64,000 nucleotides of DNA from Pantoea sp. SoEX (GTDB lineage: Bacteria > Pseudomonadota > Gammaproteobacteria > Enterobacterales > Enterobacteriaceae), in contig NZ_SZZT01000004.1 of assembly GCF_009829945.1 (NCBI RefSeq), positions 20,350 to 84,349 of the forward strand, given 5' to 3'. The notes under the pieces were generated by a model that was not told the origin of the DNA, made no database searches, and saw only the letters and a program-made list of their open reading frames with translations. This document shows positions 1 to 10,925 of the stretch, one piece after another (positions within the stretch are counted from its first letter, which is position 1; the number at the start of each line of letters is the position of its first letter). The translations under genes were made by a program, and so were the position numbers.

Positions 1-1113
1 TCTTTTGTTAGCATGCATTTGCACAATACGACCAAAACGTTCTCTATTAGATTTAGCAGAATTTAATACTGCATCACCTGAGCTAACCACTCCTGAATAA
101 ACTCGAAAAAATGTCAAATTACCTACAAATGGATCATTAGCAATTTTAAATGCTAATGCAGAAAATGGCTCTTTATCATTCGGTTGTCTTAAAACTATAT
201 CATCATGATCATTATCTAATAAACCCTTAACTGCAGGAATATCTGTTGGTGCTGGTAAATATTCTATTACTGCATCTAACATAGATTGTATACCTTTATT
301 TTTAAATGCAGAACCACAAGTTACAAGAACTATTTCATTATTTAATACTCTATTACGTAAAGAATGTTTAATTTCTTCTTCTGTTATTAGATCACCATTA
401 AAATATTTTTCCATTAATTGATCAGATGATTCAACTGCTGCATCAATTAAATTTTGCCGCCATTCGCTAACTATATTTAACATGTTAACTGGAACTTCTT
501 TATACTCAAATGTAAGACCTTGATCATAGTCATTCCAATAAATAGCTTTCATTTTAATTAAATCAACAATACCTTTAAATTTTTCCTCTGAACCAATTGC
601 TAAATGTATAGGAACAGGATTAGCTCCTAAACGTGTTTTAATCTGTTCTACAACATTTAAAAAATTAGCACCCATACGATCCATTTTATTAACAAATGCA
701 ATGCGAGGAACTTTATATTTATTTGCTTGCCGCCATACAGTTTCTGATTGCGGTTGAACACCCCCAACAGCACAGTAAACCATCACTACACCATCAAGAA
801 TACGCATAGAACGTTCTACTTCTATAGTGAAATCAACATGTCCGGGAGTGTCGATAATATTAATACGATGAGGATCAAATTGACTAGCCATCCCAGACCA
901 AAATGTGGTGGTAGCAGCAGAAGTAATAGTAATTCCTCTTTCTTGTTCCTGGGCCATCCAGTCCATAGTAGCTGCACCATCATGTACTTCTCCTATTTTA
1001 TGATTTACTCCTGTATAAAATAGAATACGTTCGGTGGTAGTTGTTTTACCAGCATCAATATGAGCACTAATACCGATATTACGGTAATGTGTAATAGGTG
1101 TTGTTCGAGCCAT
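1..1113 (-). CDS. fusA: Elongation factor G, N-terminal part (cut by window edge)
   Basis: EF-G is the ribosomal GTPase that drives tRNA and mRNA translocation and helps recycle ribosomes. The 371 codons present start [12 protein letters not shown]. They carry the P-loop AHIDAGKTT, the switch region [19 protein letters not shown] and NKMDRMG, so the G domain and the start of domain II are here. The E. coli protein is about 704 residues, so almost half lies beyond base 1. The frame is open to the window edge with no lesion. It sits downstream of rpsL and rpsG in the classic str operon order. Identification is certain; completeness cannot be judged. Confidence 0.97.
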   Translation of the reverse strand, partial: MARTTPITHYRNIGISAHIDAGKTTTTERILFYTGVNHKIGEVHDGAATMDWMAQEQERGITITSAATTTFWSGMASQFDPHRINIIDTPGHVDFTIEVERSMRILDGVVMVYCAVGGVQPQSETVWRQANKYKVPRIAFVNKMDRMGANFLNVVEQIKTRLGANPVPIHLAIGSEEKFKGIVDLIKMKAIYWNDYDQGLTFEYKEVPVNMLNIVSEWRQNLIDAAVESSDQLMEKYFNGDLITEEEIKHSLRNRVLNNEIVLVTCGSAFKNKGIQSMLDAVIEYLPAPTDIPAVKGLLDNDHDDIVLRQPNDKEPFSALAFKIANDPFVGNLTFFRVYSGVVSSGDAVLNSAKSNRERFGRIVQMHANKR

Positions 1114-1203
1114 TTAATTCCTCTGATTATAAGACTTCCAAAGTAACTTAAGACAAGCAAATGTTTAAAATTTACTATGAATAACAAACTAAATATATTT
1201 TAA

Positions 1204-1674
1204 TTACCAACGATAATGAGCAAATGCTTTATTTGCTTCTGCTGTACGATGTATTTCTTCACGTTTTTTAACAGCACTACCTTTATTTTCTATAGCATCT
1301 GAAAGTTCATTTGTTAACTTAAAAATCATAGATTTTTCTGATCTTTTACGAGCAGCTAAAACTATCCAACGCATTGCTAATGCATTTCTTCTAATTGGTC
1401 GCACTTCTACAGGAACTTGATATGTAGATCCTCCTACACGACGAGATTTTACTTCAATTATTGGACGTACATTTTCAATTGCCATTTCAAAAGTTTCTAC
1501 TTCACTTTTATTCAGTCTTTTTGATAATGTTTCAAGAGCAGAATATACTATTGATTCAGAAATAGATTTTTTACCATCTATCATTAAAATATTTATGAAC
1601 TTACCTAATAATTCAGATTTAAATCTTGGGTCGGGTAAAATTTTACGCTGACTTATAATACGGCGACGTGGCAT
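1204..1674 (-). CDS. rpsG: 30S ribosomal protein S7
   Basis: S7 nucleates assembly of the 30S head by binding the 3' domain of 16S rRNA and lines the E-site/mRNA exit region. The 156-residue product starts [18 protein letters not shown] and ends AHYRW, which is the short form of the family. The basic N-terminus and the [12 protein letters not shown] block are conserved. It lies between rpsL and fusA, 90 bases upstream of fusA, so it is co-transcribed. In E. coli S7 represses its operon by binding the rpsL-rpsG spacer. Here that spacer is 83 bases and AT-rich, and I cannot confirm a binding fold. Confidence 0.98.
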   Translation of the reverse strand: MPRRRIISQRKILPDPRFKSELLGKFINILMIDGKKSISESIVYSALETLSKRLNKSEVETFEMAIENVRPIIEVKSRRVGGSTYQVPVEVRPIRRNALAMRWIVLAARKRSEKSMIFKLTNELSDAIENKGSAVKKREEIHRTAEANKAFAHYRW

Positions 1675-1757
1675 AAAAACACTCCATTATAATTAGTGAT
1701 TTTTAATTTAATTATTACTATTAAATAGTAATATTAATAAATAATAAAAATCAAATA

Positions 1758-2132
1758 TTAAGATTTTGGTTTTTTCATACCATATTTAGAACGGCTTTGT
1801 TTACGGTCTTTAACACCTGCGCAATCTAAAGCTCCTCTGATAGTATGGTATCTTACTCCTGGTAAATCTTTAACTCTACCACCACGAATTAAAACTACTG
1901 AATGTTCTTGAAGGTTATGTCCTTCCCCACCTATATAAGAAGTAACTTCGAAGTTATTAGTTAATTTTACTCTACAAACTTTACGAAGTGCAGAATTTGG
2001 TTTTTTAGGAGTAGTTGTATACACTCTAGTACATACACCTCTTTTCTGTGGACATGATTCCAATGCTGGTACATTACTTTTAGTAATTTTACGAATACGT
2101 GGTTTACGAACCAGCTGATTAATTGTTGCCAT
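1758..2132 (-). CDS. rpsL: 30S ribosomal protein S12
   Basis: S12 is part of the decoding centre and affects translational accuracy and streptomycin response. I start it at the ATG giving [15 protein letters not shown], which yields 124 residues, the E. coli length. A longer frame beginning five codons upstream is not supported by the family. The [13 protein letters not shown] segment, site of classical streptomycin-resistance changes, carries the normal Lys, as does [13 protein letters not shown]. It leads rpsG and fusA and follows tusB, as in enterobacteria. Strongly conserved and without oddities. Confidence 0.98.
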   Translation of the reverse strand: MATINQLVRKPRIRKITKSNVPALESCPQKRGVCTRVYTTTPKKPNSALRKVCRVKLTNNFEVTSYIGGEGHNLQEHSVVLIRGGRVKDLPGVRYHTIRGALDCAGVKDRKQSRSKYGMKKPKS

Positions 2133-2246
2133 TAAAATAGCTCCCAAATTTAATTTATTAGTTTCAAACTAAATTATTTAATTAAATTTATAAATTAATA
2201 ATTATTATTAAAATAATGTAGATATCAATTAAGTAATATAGTTAAT

Positions 2247-2540
2247 TTACCAAATCATTTGTTGTTTATGTTTTTCTGTTAACTTAACAAAACCATTATA
2301 ATTCATCAAATATACTTTAGATGAAATTTGTTTAAGTAATCCTCTTGCTATTAGATCATCCCTCAAAACATATATTCTAATACCTTTATTAATTTGTAAT
2401 ATTTTCTTTAGAGTTGCATTACCTTTTAAACCAGCTATAACACCATCTTGTAATAAAATAATATCATCTTTAATATCTATAAGTAATAATAAAGTATTAA
2501 TATCGCTATAAGAAGGAGAATTAATAATAGTATGCAACAT
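2247..2540 (-). CDS. tusB: Sulfur relay protein TusB
   Basis: TusB is one of three subunits of the TusBCD complex, which carries persulfide sulfur from TusA to TusE for 2-thiolation of the wobble uridine (mnm5s2U) of Lys, Glu and Gln tRNAs. The family start is the ATG giving MLHTIINSPSYSD. That makes 97 residues against 95 in E. coli; an in-frame ATG ten codons upstream looks too early. The segment DLIARGL and the C-terminal KQQMIW match the family. It follows tusC after 13 bases and precedes rpsL, the E. coli order. Keeping the full trio suggests thiolation is still needed for AAA, GAA and CAA decoding, the dominant codons in this AT-rich genome. Confidence 0.93.
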   Translation of the reverse strand: MLHTIINSPSYSDINTLLLLIDIKDDIILLQDGVIAGLKGNATLKKILQINKGIRIYVLRDDLIARGLLKQISSKVYLMNYNGFVKLTEKHKQQMIW

Positions 2541-2553
2541 TGTTATATTATGT

Positions 2554-2913
2554 CTAAAAGGTAAGTACATGATCGTAACTTACTAATTGTTTTTTTATTG
2601 TTTTAGAATCAACTATATTAACATCTAATAAATGAAATTCTTTAACTGATAAACCACGTTCTACTAATGAATCAAAACATAGATAGTATTTTTTTATACC
2701 ATATAATTTTAAAACATAAAAAGTAGAATAATAGTGACGATTTAAAATTATTTCAGGGTGTTGATCAGGATATAATTGCAATATACCATCGCCTATAAAA
2801 AAAATTCCTAGATTTTTGTTTAATCTGCCAACTGCTAGAGCGGCATTTAATCCTTCTAAACCTGAACTAGTTCCATAAGGCATATGGGAAAATACAAAAG
2901 CTACACTCTTCAC
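2554..2913 (-). CDS. tusC: Sulfur relay protein TusC
   Basis: This is the middle subunit of the TusBCD sulfur-transfer complex in tRNA wobble-uridine thiolation. The product is 119 residues, the same length as in E. coli. It starts KSVAFVFSHMPYGTSSGLEGLNA after the initiator and keeps the YGIKKYYLC and SLVERGL blocks. The start codon is GTG, and its final G is shared with the TAG stop of tusD, so translation is probably coupled. Identification rests on length, motifs and position between tusD and tusB. Confidence 0.93.
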   Translation of the reverse strand: MKSVAFVFSHMPYGTSSGLEGLNAALAVGRLNKNLGIFFIGDGILQLYPDQHPEIILNRHYYSTFYVLKLYGIKKYYLCFDSLVERGLSVKEFHLLDVNIVDSKTIKKQLVSYDHVLTF

Positions 2914-3299
2914 TAAAATTGAACCACTCTATCACTTTTTATAACAGCTTCAGTTAACGCACTTAACCCACTGAAATTAAAACCCAGTTGCAGATTACCT
3001 AAAGAGCAATATCTCTTCTCGGCTTCTTGTGAATTTAATATTCCTCGATAAAAAGCTGATGAAATACATATGTTTAGTAGAACACCATTTTTTTCATTAA
3101 GATCTTGCCATGCTTTTACTAAATTAAATTCATTTTTAGGAATTATAATAAATTGATTTGCATTTAACACACCTTCTCTATAAAAAAACACACTACTTAA
3201 CTTATGACCTTTTTTAAAGAGCTCATTAGAAAATAATAAAGCACTAGTTGCATTTTGAGTACCAAATGGAGGTCCAGTTACTAATAAACTATAATTCAT
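2913..3299 (-). CDS. tusD: Sulfur relay protein TusD (catalytic subunit)
   Basis: TusD accepts sulfur from TusA on a cysteine and passes it to TusE and MnmA for s2U34 formation. The 128-residue length equals that of E. coli. The active cysteine is present in LNICISSAFYRG, at the place of E. coli Cys78. The C-terminus NLQLGFNFSGLSALTEA is also conserved. It is the first surviving gene of the tusDCB-rpsL-rpsG-fusA run and overlaps tusC by one base. Its upstream neighbours in E. coli (yheO, fkpA and others) are missing and replaced by a long spacer, which must hold the operon promoter. Confidence 0.95.
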   Translation of the reverse strand: MNYSLLVTGPPFGTQNATSALLFSNELFKKGHKLSSVFFYREGVLNANQFIIIPKNEFNLVKAWQDLNEKNGVLLNICISSAFYRGILNSQEAEKRYCSLGNLQLGFNFSGLSALTEAVIKSDRVVQF

Positions 3300-4885
3300 A
3301 TTATGTATAAATACCTGTTAGTAAGGAGATTATTTAAATAATACTGCTAATTAATAGCATATTACAGTATTAAGTCTAATTAAACACTTTAATAAATTCC
3401 ATTATTTTGAATTTATTAAAAATTGATTATGAATTACAGTTAAACTGTTTTTTAATAATATTGAAATTAATACTTAGATTATTATTCTATAATATAGAAC
3501 ATATAATTGACTAATTACAGGTTTAATGTGTATTAAATTATTTTTTATTAATATTTTATCTGAATATATACATTTTAAAACAGATAAATTTTATTTAAAT
3601 TGATATTATAAAAAAATATTTAAAATAAGTCACTTATTCGCAATTTACCATAATTTTTGTAATTCAGTATATTTCAATAACTAAAACAGTAATATTAACA
3701 AAATGAAGATAAATATTGAAACACATTTAACTATTTCAATTTTAAATAAAACACTATAAATAAAACACTATATAGTTAAGTATATAAAATTACTTTTTAT
3801 CAATTTCAGACAAAAATCTAGTTCTTTTTTATATATAATAAAACTCAATCTAAGTATATAAAATACCGCACTATTATATAATTAAGATTAAACGAAACAA
3901 TTAATTTGATTTAATAAGATAAAAGTTGGCGTTATTAATGTATATATTGTATAGATTGAAAAGTTATAGATAATAATAAATTAATTAATGATGATACTAA
4001 ATATACAAAATGTTTGCAATAAATTTTGGATAAACAAACTAGTTATTTATAATTATTTGCTACATTTTAGATATATTTATTTTGGTTAATAATTATGTTA
4101 GTTTAGTTAATGTAATATTAAAAATATTTTATTATAAATAATACTGTAGAAGTTTTTTTATATTTTACTAATTTAATAAACTATTATTTTTCAATAATAT
4201 AATAATTATTCCATTAATATGATATTTCTAAATGTTGAATTAATAAAAATAAATTATTATTCTAATTTTATATAAAATTGATTTTTTATCATACTATAGT
4301 ATTTGTAAAACATATTAATGACTTGTTTATAAATACAAAATTGATAATTATCTTAAGTTAAATATACTAAACTTTTCAAAAAATAAGTAAGTAATTATAA
4401 TTGTATATTACAAAATAAAATTAATTTTATAACATATAGTAAAATTGCATTATTATTAGAATAAAGGGTCATATAAAAAATCACTTAATAGTACAAATTT
4501 TAAAAAAATAGATTCAATGATATAATTGTATTTTTTGTAAGATTATAAATATACTGGTAAAAATTTAGAACTTATTTCTATGCTGTTTATTTATAAAGTT
4601 ACTATAATATCTACATCGTAATATTTTATTTATAATTAAATTATTGAAAATAATAGTAATATTATAAAGAAATTTAAAATTATGAAATTATTTATAATAA
4701 ACTAAACAAATTATTTTACAAAAGTAAGTAATTTTTAAAAATATTACTTATGAATATACTAAAGAATAATTTTTATTAAAAATCAATTAAATATTGTAAA
4801 AAAACAAATCATTATTAAGTTAATACAAACAAAATGTTATTACCCGTATTTTTTTGGGCATGATTAAAACAGAGGATAATATCGA
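3300..4885. other. Long gene-free AT-rich stretch between tusD and crp
   Basis: About 1.6 kb without a plausible coding sequence on either strand; every frame is full of stops. In E. coli this interval holds about a dozen genes, including fkpA, slyD, kefB and yhfA. I could not recognise a remnant of any of them. It lies upstream of both divergent flanking genes, so it should contain the promoters of the tus-str operon and of crp. I see no tRNA, no clear DnaA boxes and no strong hairpin. One 14-base tandem duplication is present. Probably decayed sequence plus promoters. Confidence 0.6.
3744..3771. repeat. Two perfect tandem copies of a 14-base unit
   Basis: The unit AAATAAAACACTAT is repeated twice back to back (3744-3757 and 3758-3771) inside the gene-free region between tusD and crp. 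This is the pattern expected from replication slippage in AT-rich DNA. No function is implied. Confidence 0.75.
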
Positions 4886-5518
4886 ATGGTTTTCGGCAAA
4901 CCACCAATAGACCCTATACTTGAATGGTTCCTTTCTCATTGCCACATTCATAAGTATCCATCTAAAAGTACTCTAATTTACCAAGGGGAAAAAGCCAAAA
5001 CTCTATATTATATTATAAGAGGATCCGTTTCAGTACTAATTAAAGATATAGAAGGAAAAGAAATAATACTTTCTTATTTGAATTCTGGAGATTTTTTTGG
5101 TGAATTAGGATTATTTAAAAAAGATCAGGATCGTAGTGCTTGGGTACGTTCAAAAATTGCATGCGAATTAGCAGAAATTTCTTATATAAAGTTTCGTCAA
5201 TTAATTCAATTAAATTCAGATATTCTTGTTAAAGTATCATCACAAATAGCATATCGTTTACAAATGACTTCAGAAAAAGTTAGTAATCTTGCATTTTTAG
5301 ACGTAAAAACCCGTATTTCCAAAACTCTGTTACATTTAACAAAACAACCAGATGCAATGACACATCCTGAAGGAATGCAAATTAAAATTACTAGACAAGA
5401 AATTGGTCAAATAGTTGGTTGTTCACGTGAAACAGTAGGTCGTATTTTAAAAATATTAGAAGATAAAAAATTAATTTATGCTCATGGCAAAACGATAGTT
5501 GTTTACGGAACTAGATAG
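4886..5518 (+). CDS. crp: cAMP receptor protein Crp
   Basis: Crp is the global cAMP-responsive transcription regulator of enterobacteria. The 210-residue product has the same length as E. coli Crp, with no gaps. The cyclic-nucleotide pocket is intact: GELGLF followed by RSAWVR, then the long helix with MTSEKV (the Thr-Ser pair that contacts cAMP). The helix-turn-helix recognition segment [10 protein letters not shown] is unchanged. A Shine-Dalgarno-like AGAGGA lies just upstream. It stands alone, convergent with trpS, after a 1.6-kb gene-free region. A fully conserved global regulator is unusual in such a reduced genome; whether cyaA is kept cannot be seen here. Confidence 0.97.
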   Translation: MVFGKPPIDPILEWFLSHCHIHKYPSKSTLIYQGEKAKTLYYIIRGSVSVLIKDIEGKEIILSYLNSGDFFGELGLFKKDQDRSAWVRSKIACELAEISYIKFRQLIQLNSDILVKVSSQIAYRLQMTSEKVSNLAFLDVKTRISKTLLHLTKQPDAMTHPEGMQIKITRQEIGQIVGCSRETVGRILKILEDKKLIYAHGKTIVVYGTR

Positions 5519-5536
5519 CTTTTTAAAATTAAAGAG

Positions 5537-5569
5537 ATAACGGCATAATTATGTTTAGTATGCCGTTAT
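5537..5569. terminator. Hairpin between convergent crp and trpS
   Basis: A perfect 11-base inverted repeat (ATAACGGCATA at 5537-5547, its complement at 5559-5569) with an 11-base loop lies 18 bases after the crp stop and 66 bases before the trpS stop. It is unusually GC-rich for this genome. The flanking T-runs are weak, but the position between two convergent genes fits a bidirectional terminator. Confidence 0.65.
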
Positions 5570-5635
5570 TACCATTTAATTTATAAATTTATTATTCAAT
5601 TCTTTATTTCTATAATTAAATATAACATGGCTATA

Positions 5636-6631
5636 TTAAAAATAAAATCCTAATGCTTTGTAAACTTTCTCTATAGTTTCTTTAGCTTTTATCTTTGCTT
5701 TAAAAGACCCTTCGTACATTATTTGCTTTAGAAATGGTATGTTATTACGATAGTAATGGTAACGCTCTTGAATATTTGATAAAATTAAAACAATTTCATT
5801 TGAAACTTCATATTTCAATTGACTGTACATTTTATCTTTAAATTCTCTTTCTAATTCAAAAATTTTTTTGCCAGTCAAACCTGATAATATCTCTAGGAGA
5901 TTAGACACACCTGCTTTTTCCTTAATATCATAGCGTATTATAGGAGGATTTTCAGAATCAGTGATTGCATGTCTAATCTTGCTTTTAACGGATTGAGCAT
6001 CTTCTAATAGACCTATAACATTATTACGATTATAATCTGATTTAGACATTTTTTTGTTAATTTCTATAAGAGACATTACTTTTTTACCAGTATGAGATAT
6101 CATGGTATCTGGAATTTTAAAAATATCTCCATAATTATCGTTGAAACGTTTAGCAATATGACGACATAGTTCTATATGTTGTTTTTGATCTTCTCCGACA
6201 GGTACTTTATTGGTTTGATATAATAGAATATCAGATGCCATTAATACTGGATAATTAAAAATTCCTACATTTGTATTATTTTTGTTCATTAATTTGTTTT
6301 TAAACTGCGTCATCCGACTGAGTTCTCCAAAATAACAAAAACAACTTAAAATCCAATTAAGTTGAGTGTGTTCAACTACGTGAGATTGCACAAAAACAAT
6401 ACTTTTATTAGGATCAATACCACATGCTAAATAAAGAGATAGAGTATCTAGAATAGACTTATTGAATAATTCATGATTTGGATGTGTTGTTAAAGTATGC
6501 AAATCTACGATGCAGTATATACATTCAAAATCATCTTGTATTCTAACCCATTGTTGAATTGCACCTAAATAATTACCTATAGTTAATTCGCCAGATGGTT
6601 GAGCAGCGCTAAAAACCACAATTTTTTTCAT
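5636..6631 (-). CDS. trpS: Tryptophanyl-tRNA synthetase
   Basis: A class I aminoacyl-tRNA synthetase that charges tRNA-Trp. The 331 residues compare with 334 in E. coli. The HIGH-type signature appears as [10 protein letters not shown] (about residues 12-21) and the second signature as KMSKS (194-198). [11 protein letters not shown], part of the tryptophan/ATP site, is also present. It lies downstream of rpe as in the E. coli dam-rpe-gph-trpS cluster, but gph has been deleted between them. Convergent with crp. No oddities in the catalytic motifs. Confidence 0.97.
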   Translation of the reverse strand: MKKIVVFSAAQPSGELTIGNYLGAIQQWVRIQDDFECIYCIVDLHTLTTHPNHELFNKSILDTLSLYLACGIDPNKSIVFVQSHVVEHTQLNWILSCFCYFGELSRMTQFKNKLMNKNNTNVGIFNYPVLMASDILLYQTNKVPVGEDQKQHIELCRHIAKRFNDNYGDIFKIPDTMISHTGKKVMSLIEINKKMSKSDYNRNNVIGLLEDAQSVKSKIRHAITDSENPPIIRYDIKEKAGVSNLLEILSGLTGKKIFELEREFKDKMYSQLKYEVSNEIVLILSNIQERYHYYRNNIPFLKQIMYEGSFKAKIKAKETIEKVYKALGFYF

Positions 6632-6728
6632 AATTAAATCCTAATTATTTAGGATAACAAAATTTTATTAAGAAACATAGATTTAGAAAAACTATTATAT
6701 TAGCTAAATAATCATATTTTTAATATGT

Positions 6729-7412
6729 TTATTTTAATAATGAACTACTTTTTTCTATTTCCTGACGCATACAATCAATAACTTTTTTATAATTACTACT
6801 ATCAAAAATAGCAGAACCTATAACAAACATATCAGCACCGCATGTGGCTATTTTCCCAATATTATCTATTTTAATTCCACCATCAACTTCGATAATAATA
6901 TTATATCCATTTTCATCGATCATATTACGTACTTTACGCAGTTTTTCTAATGTATTAGGAATAAAGTTTTGATTACTAAAACCTGGATTGACTGCCATTA
7001 GAACAATTATATCTAATTTATCCATTAAATAATCAAGATAACTAAGAGAAGTGGTTGGATTGAAAACCAAACCAGCTTTACAACCATGTTCTTTAATCAT
7101 TTGTATTGAACGATCAATATGTTCACTAGCCTCTGGATGAAAAGTAATATAATTAGAACCAACTTTAGAGAAGGATTTGATTAATGCATCTACAGGTTTA
7201 GTCATAAGATGTACATCAATTGGTGCAGTAATACCATAACTGCGTAAAGATTTTAAAACCATCGGTCCTATAGTAAGATTAGGAACGTAATGGTTATCCA
7301 TAACATCAAAATGAATTACGTCTCCCCCAGAATCCAAAACATTTTTAATATCTTCACCTAGCATAGCAAAATTAGCTGAAAGTATTGAAGGAGCTAATAA
7401 ATATTTTTTCAT
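6729..7412 (-). CDS. rpe: Ribulose-phosphate 3-epimerase
   Basis: Interconverts ribulose 5-phosphate and xylulose 5-phosphate in the non-oxidative pentose phosphate pathway, which feeds erythrose 4-phosphate to the shikimate route and ribose 5-phosphate to nucleotides. The 227-residue TIM barrel begins [15 protein letters not shown]. It shows [17 protein letters not shown] (metal and substrate ligands), HLMTKP, MAVNPGF and EVDGGI. E. coli Rpe is 225 residues. It belonged to the aroKB-damX-dam-rpe-gph-trpS cluster; damX, dam and gph are missing here. A purine-rich TTCAGGAAATG-type leader precedes the start. Confidence 0.96.
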   Translation of the reverse strand: MKKYLLAPSILSANFAMLGEDIKNVLDSGGDVIHFDVMDNHYVPNLTIGPMVLKSLRSYGITAPIDVHLMTKPVDALIKSFSKVGSNYITFHPEASEHIDRSIQMIKEHGCKAGLVFNPTTSLSYLDYLMDKLDIIVLMAVNPGFSNQNFIPNTLEKLRKVRNMIDENGYNIIIEVDGGIKIDNIGKIATCGADMFVIGSAIFDSSNYKKVIDCMRQEIEKSSSLLK

Positions 7413-7761
7413 CTACATTTCCTGATTAATTCAATTTATCTTTCTATCTTTGTTGATAATAAAATTAAATTTTTAACACAATATTAATGATTAATTTTAC
7501 TTACAATATACTTGTTTAAAATTTATATTTTATAGAAAATAAATAATATTAAAATTTTATTTTTCAAGAAATGAAATTTAATAAAATACATACATAATTA
7601 TTTAATTTAAGATAGTATTCATATTATATTTTAAAAAATATGTTTTATGGTTATTTTAATACCTGTTATTACTAGTTGTTAGTATATAATAACAATTTAT
7701 AATTTTGAATATAAACATAAAACATGTTTATACATAATATAATTATTTATTGAATTGTATA
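7413..7761. other. Spacer where damX and dam would lie
   Basis: About 350 bases of AT-rich sequence between rpe and aroB with no open frame or recognisable remnant. In E. coli the Dam DNA adenine methyltransferase and the division protein DamX occupy this interval, and both are absent. The stretch probably carries a promoter for rpe, but none stands out. Confidence 0.55.
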
Positions 7762-8859
7762 TTAAATATGACGAAGTTGACAGCAGTCATTAATTGATTC
7801 TATTACTAATTTATCAGGTATATCATTACGCAATTCTGATATTCCAATAGATATAGGTATTACTAATCGCAATTGATTACCTGATATTATCTTCTTATCA
7901 CGCATCATATAATTTAGATAATCTTGTGCAATCATTTCTATTGGACCATATATCGGTAAATTAGCTCTTTGTAACAAATTAATTATTTTATTAGCATTTT
8001 TTTTATTAAATTGTATTAAACGTTCTGCAGTACGTATAGCCATTACTATACCAGCTGAAACAGCTTCTCCATGTAACCATTTTCCATAACCCATACATGC
8101 TTCAATAGCATGGCCAAAAGTATGACCAAGATTTAATAATGCACGACATCCAGTATCACATTCATCATCAGAAACGATATTAGCTTTTAATTCACAACAT
8201 TTACGGATACAATAAGTAAGTGCATTTTTATCTAATGACATTAATAAGTCAATATTTTGTTCAACCCATTGAAAAAAATCATTATCTAAAATAATGCCAT
8301 ATTTAATTACTTCTGCTAATCCTGAACTGAATTCTCTTGCAGGTAAAGAAGATAAAAAATCTGTATCAATAATTACTAATAAAGGTTGATGAAACGCACC
8401 TATCATATTTTTACCTAATATATGATTGACACCTGTTTTACCGCCTACTGAGGAATCTACCTGAGAAAGTAAAGTTGTTGGTACCTGAATAAAACTAATA
8501 CCGCGCTGATAGATAGCTGCAGCAAACCCAGTAATATCTCCTATTACACCTCCTCCAAGAGCGATTAATTTTGTATCACGACCATAAGATGATTTCAGTA
8601 AAGCACTAATTATTTTATCAACTGATTTCATATTCTTATATTGCTCACCATCTGGTAAAATTACATATTCTACTTTTATTTTTGATTTTTCCATTAATGT
8701 CAATATTTTATTTAAATATATATGTGATAAAGTTTCATTAGTTACTATCATAACTTTATCACTAGACATTAAAGACCAAAAAGAAATATCATTACATAAT
8801 CCAGAAGATATAATGATTTTATAACTTCTATTTCCTAATGAAACAGTAACTTTTTCCAT
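7762..8859 (-). CDS. aroB: 3-dehydroquinate synthase
   Basis: Converts DAHP to 3-dehydroquinate, the second step of the shikimate pathway to chorismate. It uses NAD and a metal ion. The 365-residue product (E. coli 362) has the NAD-binding [14 protein letters not shown] segment, the substrate segment [11 protein letters not shown], and the metal-binding pieces [12 protein letters not shown] and LHGEAV. It follows aroK after 43 bases, the usual aroK-aroB pair. With AroK here and AroQ at 61716 it shows that the shikimate route is kept. Confidence 0.97.
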   Translation of the reverse strand: MEKVTVSLGNRSYKIIISSGLCNDISFWSLMSSDKVMIVTNETLSHIYLNKILTLMEKSKIKVEYVILPDGEQYKNMKSVDKIISALLKSSYGRDTKLIALGGGVIGDITGFAAAIYQRGISFIQVPTTLLSQVDSSVGGKTGVNHILGKNMIGAFHQPLLVIIDTDFLSSLPAREFSSGLAEVIKYGIILDNDFFQWVEQNIDLLMSLDKNALTYCIRKCCELKANIVSDDECDTGCRALLNLGHTFGHAIEACMGYGKWLHGEAVSAGIVMAIRTAERLIQFNKKNANKIINLLQRANLPIYGPIEMIAQDYLNYMMRDKKIISGNQLRLVIPISIGISELRNDIPDKLVIESINDCCQLRHI

Positions 8860-8902
8860 AGACGTTATTACCTCTAGTATTTAATATTTTACTACTAAAT
8901 TT

Positions 8903-9430
8903 TTAAAGGATTTCCTTTTCTAACATATATATAATCTGATTAGCGACAATTTTTGTATTTCTATCATCAGTGCTAATTGTAATATCAGCTATTTCTCTGT
9001 ATAAAGGATTTCTTTCTTTAGCTAGATTTTTGAGTATTTTAACAGGTGATAAATTAACTTGTAACAAAGGTCTTTTTTTATCACGTTTTGTACGTGATAA
9101 TTGTTTTTCTATAGTTGTTTCTAAGTAAACTACAATTCCACGAGCAGAAAGACAGTTACGAGTGTTTTGTGATTTTACTGATCCTCCTCCAGTAGCAAGT
9201 ACAATACCTTGTTTTGTAGTTATTTCATTTATGATTTTTTCTTCACGATCGCGAAAACCTTTCTCTCCTTCAACGTCGAAAACCCAGCTTATATCTGCTC
9301 CAGTACGTCGTTCAATTTCTTGATCTGAGTCAAAAAATTCCATTTTTAGCTGTTGTGCTAAATGACGGCCAATGGTACTTTTCCCAGCACCCATAGGGCC
9401 AACTAGAAAGATATTACGTTTTTCTGCCAT
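8903..9430 (-). CDS. aroK: Shikimate kinase I
   Basis: Phosphorylates shikimate with ATP in the route to chorismate. I start it at the ATG giving [21 protein letters not shown], which makes 175 residues (E. coli 173). An in-frame ATG 27 codons upstream has no family support. The P-loop GPMGAGKST (residues 11-19), the shikimate-binding [11 protein letters not shown] and FRDREE, the second Walker segment ATGGGSV and the lid RDKKRPLL are all intact. It is first of the aroK-aroB pair; the hof and mrcA genes upstream in E. coli are gone. Confidence 0.96.
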   Translation of the reverse strand: MAEKRNIFLVGPMGAGKSTIGRHLAQQLKMEFFDSDQEIERRTGADISWVFDVEGEKGFRDREEKIINEITTKQGIVLATGGGSVKSQNTRNCLSARGIVVYLETTIEKQLSRTKRDKKRPLLQVNLSPVKILKNLAKERNPLYREIADITISTDDRNTKIVANQIIYMLEKEIL

Positions 9431-10154
9431 TTTTTTGTTGGTATTTATAAGATTTGTGAATGATATCCAGCATTTTACTAAGCTGGCCAGATAAAATAAT
9501 TGACATATCATGTATGATTGTTAAGATTAGTTTTTCTATTATGAATAATACCAAGCTGATAATCAATTAAAATTATCTATCGAATAATTTTTAATTTTGT
9601 TTATATAACGATAACCAACTATTATCACATAATACAGACTATATTCATAGCATTATTTATGCAATAAAATTTTTATTCTTAATTTTCAAGCATATTTATT
9701 TTATATTAATTTTTTAATGATTATGTTTTAAGAACTATTATTAATATGAAAACAAGATAATATTAATATATAAATAATTTAAAAGTTTGATTGTTTTAGC
9801 AAAAAGATCATATTATTTACAGACAATTGATATGTATTTAAGGATATCTGATTTATTTTCCTAAAATATTTTTTCATAAGTACTTTATTTTAAATAAAAA
9901 ATTATTTATACTGCGAAAATATCCATTGTTGTATTATTAATCTTATTAAATACATTCTAATTTAGTAGAACTGAATTATATAATTTAATTAATCAAAAAT
10001 TAAACCATATGATCTTTTATATATTGTGTATTTCTTAGTCAAGAAGAAATTATTATTAATTGTCATGTAATTTTTAGATTAAAAATAAATAGATATTTTA
10101 TGATATTTAAATTTTTATGATACAACTTATTACGTTTATTAACAAATTTAAATA
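9431..10154. other. Gene-free spacer upstream of aroK
   Basis: About 720 bases between the aroK start and the bioH stop. It contains no supported coding sequence; an in-frame extension of aroK runs to 9511 but looks non-coding. It should hold the aroK promoter. In E. coli hofQ, mrcA and many others lie in this interval. I recognise no remnant. Confidence 0.5.
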
Positions 10155-10925
10155 CTATTGATAATTAATTTTATTTAAAAAATTAACAATATGTTTATAA
10201 AAAATATCAGCATGAGAAATAAAAGGAATATGAGCCGCTTTGTCAAATGTAATAGAAGATGATTGCGGAACTATATTATCTAATATTGGAATAATTTGAC
10301 GTGGAACTAAATTATCTAAAGCACCATAAATGCGTAAAAAAGGAATTTTAATTGAAGTCAATTCTTTTCTAAGATCTGTGGTAGCTAAAATTTTTAAACC
10401 ATGATTCAATACATGTATTGATGGAATATGTTGAGAAAATATTATTTTTTTTAATTTTGTAATGTTAATATTAACATCTTTTGCTCCTAGTGTTTGTAAT
10501 ATTAAAAACCGTTCTATTGCTTGTTGTAAATTATTCTGTACATAATGTTGAAAATTATATAATATTTTTGGTTTGATACCCGGCCAATATTCTGTAGATA
10601 CAAACTTTGGAGATGATGATATAGTAATAATACCACTTAAGTTTCTAGGTTCCATTAAAGCTAGTTTCATTGCTATTAATCCACCTAATGACCAACCAAT
10701 AACTACTGATTTATATGGTAAAAAATTAATTAATTGTTTTGCTAATTCATTCAAGGTTACATCATTAAATACTTTATTTAGTCCATAACCGGGTAAATCA
10801 ATTAGATATAAGCGAAACTCTTTTTCAAAAAAAGGAATGATAAAATTCCAAATTTCTGAGTTAATTGCCCAACCATGCAGGAAAACAAGATTTATATTAC
10901 CTTTTCCATAAATTTTATAGTACAT
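10155..10925 (-). CDS. bioH: Pimeloyl-ACP methyl ester esterase BioH
   Basis: BioH removes the methyl ester from pimeloyl-ACP, ending pimelate-moiety synthesis for biotin. The 256-residue length equals E. coli BioH. The alpha/beta-hydrolase triad is visible: Ser79 in GWSLGG, Asp204 in GALDNLVP and His232 in KAAHIPF. The oxyanion segment is LHGWAIN. The position next to nfuA is the E. coli arrangement, with gntX lost from between. Its presence suggests that biotin synthesis is at least partly retained; the biotin carrier AccB is encoded at 62209. The best alternative, another small esterase, is less likely given the matched length and neighbours. Confidence 0.93.
   Translation of the reverse strand: MYYKIYGKGNINLVFLHGWAINSEIWNFIIPFFEKEFRLYLIDLPGYGLNKVFNDVTLNELAKQLINFLPYKSVVIGWSLGGLIAMKLALMEPRNLSGIITISSSPKFVSTEYWPGIKPKILYNFQHYVQNNLQQAIERFLILQTLGAKDVNINITKLKKIIFSQHIPSIHVLNHGLKILATTDLRKELTSIKIPFLRIYGALDNLVPRQIIPILDNIVPQSSSITFDKAAHIPFISHADIFYKHIVNFLNKINYQ

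Noticed and set aside
748..1023. A 91-codon plus-strand open frame
   Set aside because: It lies antisense to the fusA G domain, whose motifs are unmistakable on the minus strand.
3300..4885. Replication origin in the long gene-free region
   Set aside because: No cluster of DnaA boxes and no origin-linked genes nearby; AT-richness alone is not evidence here.
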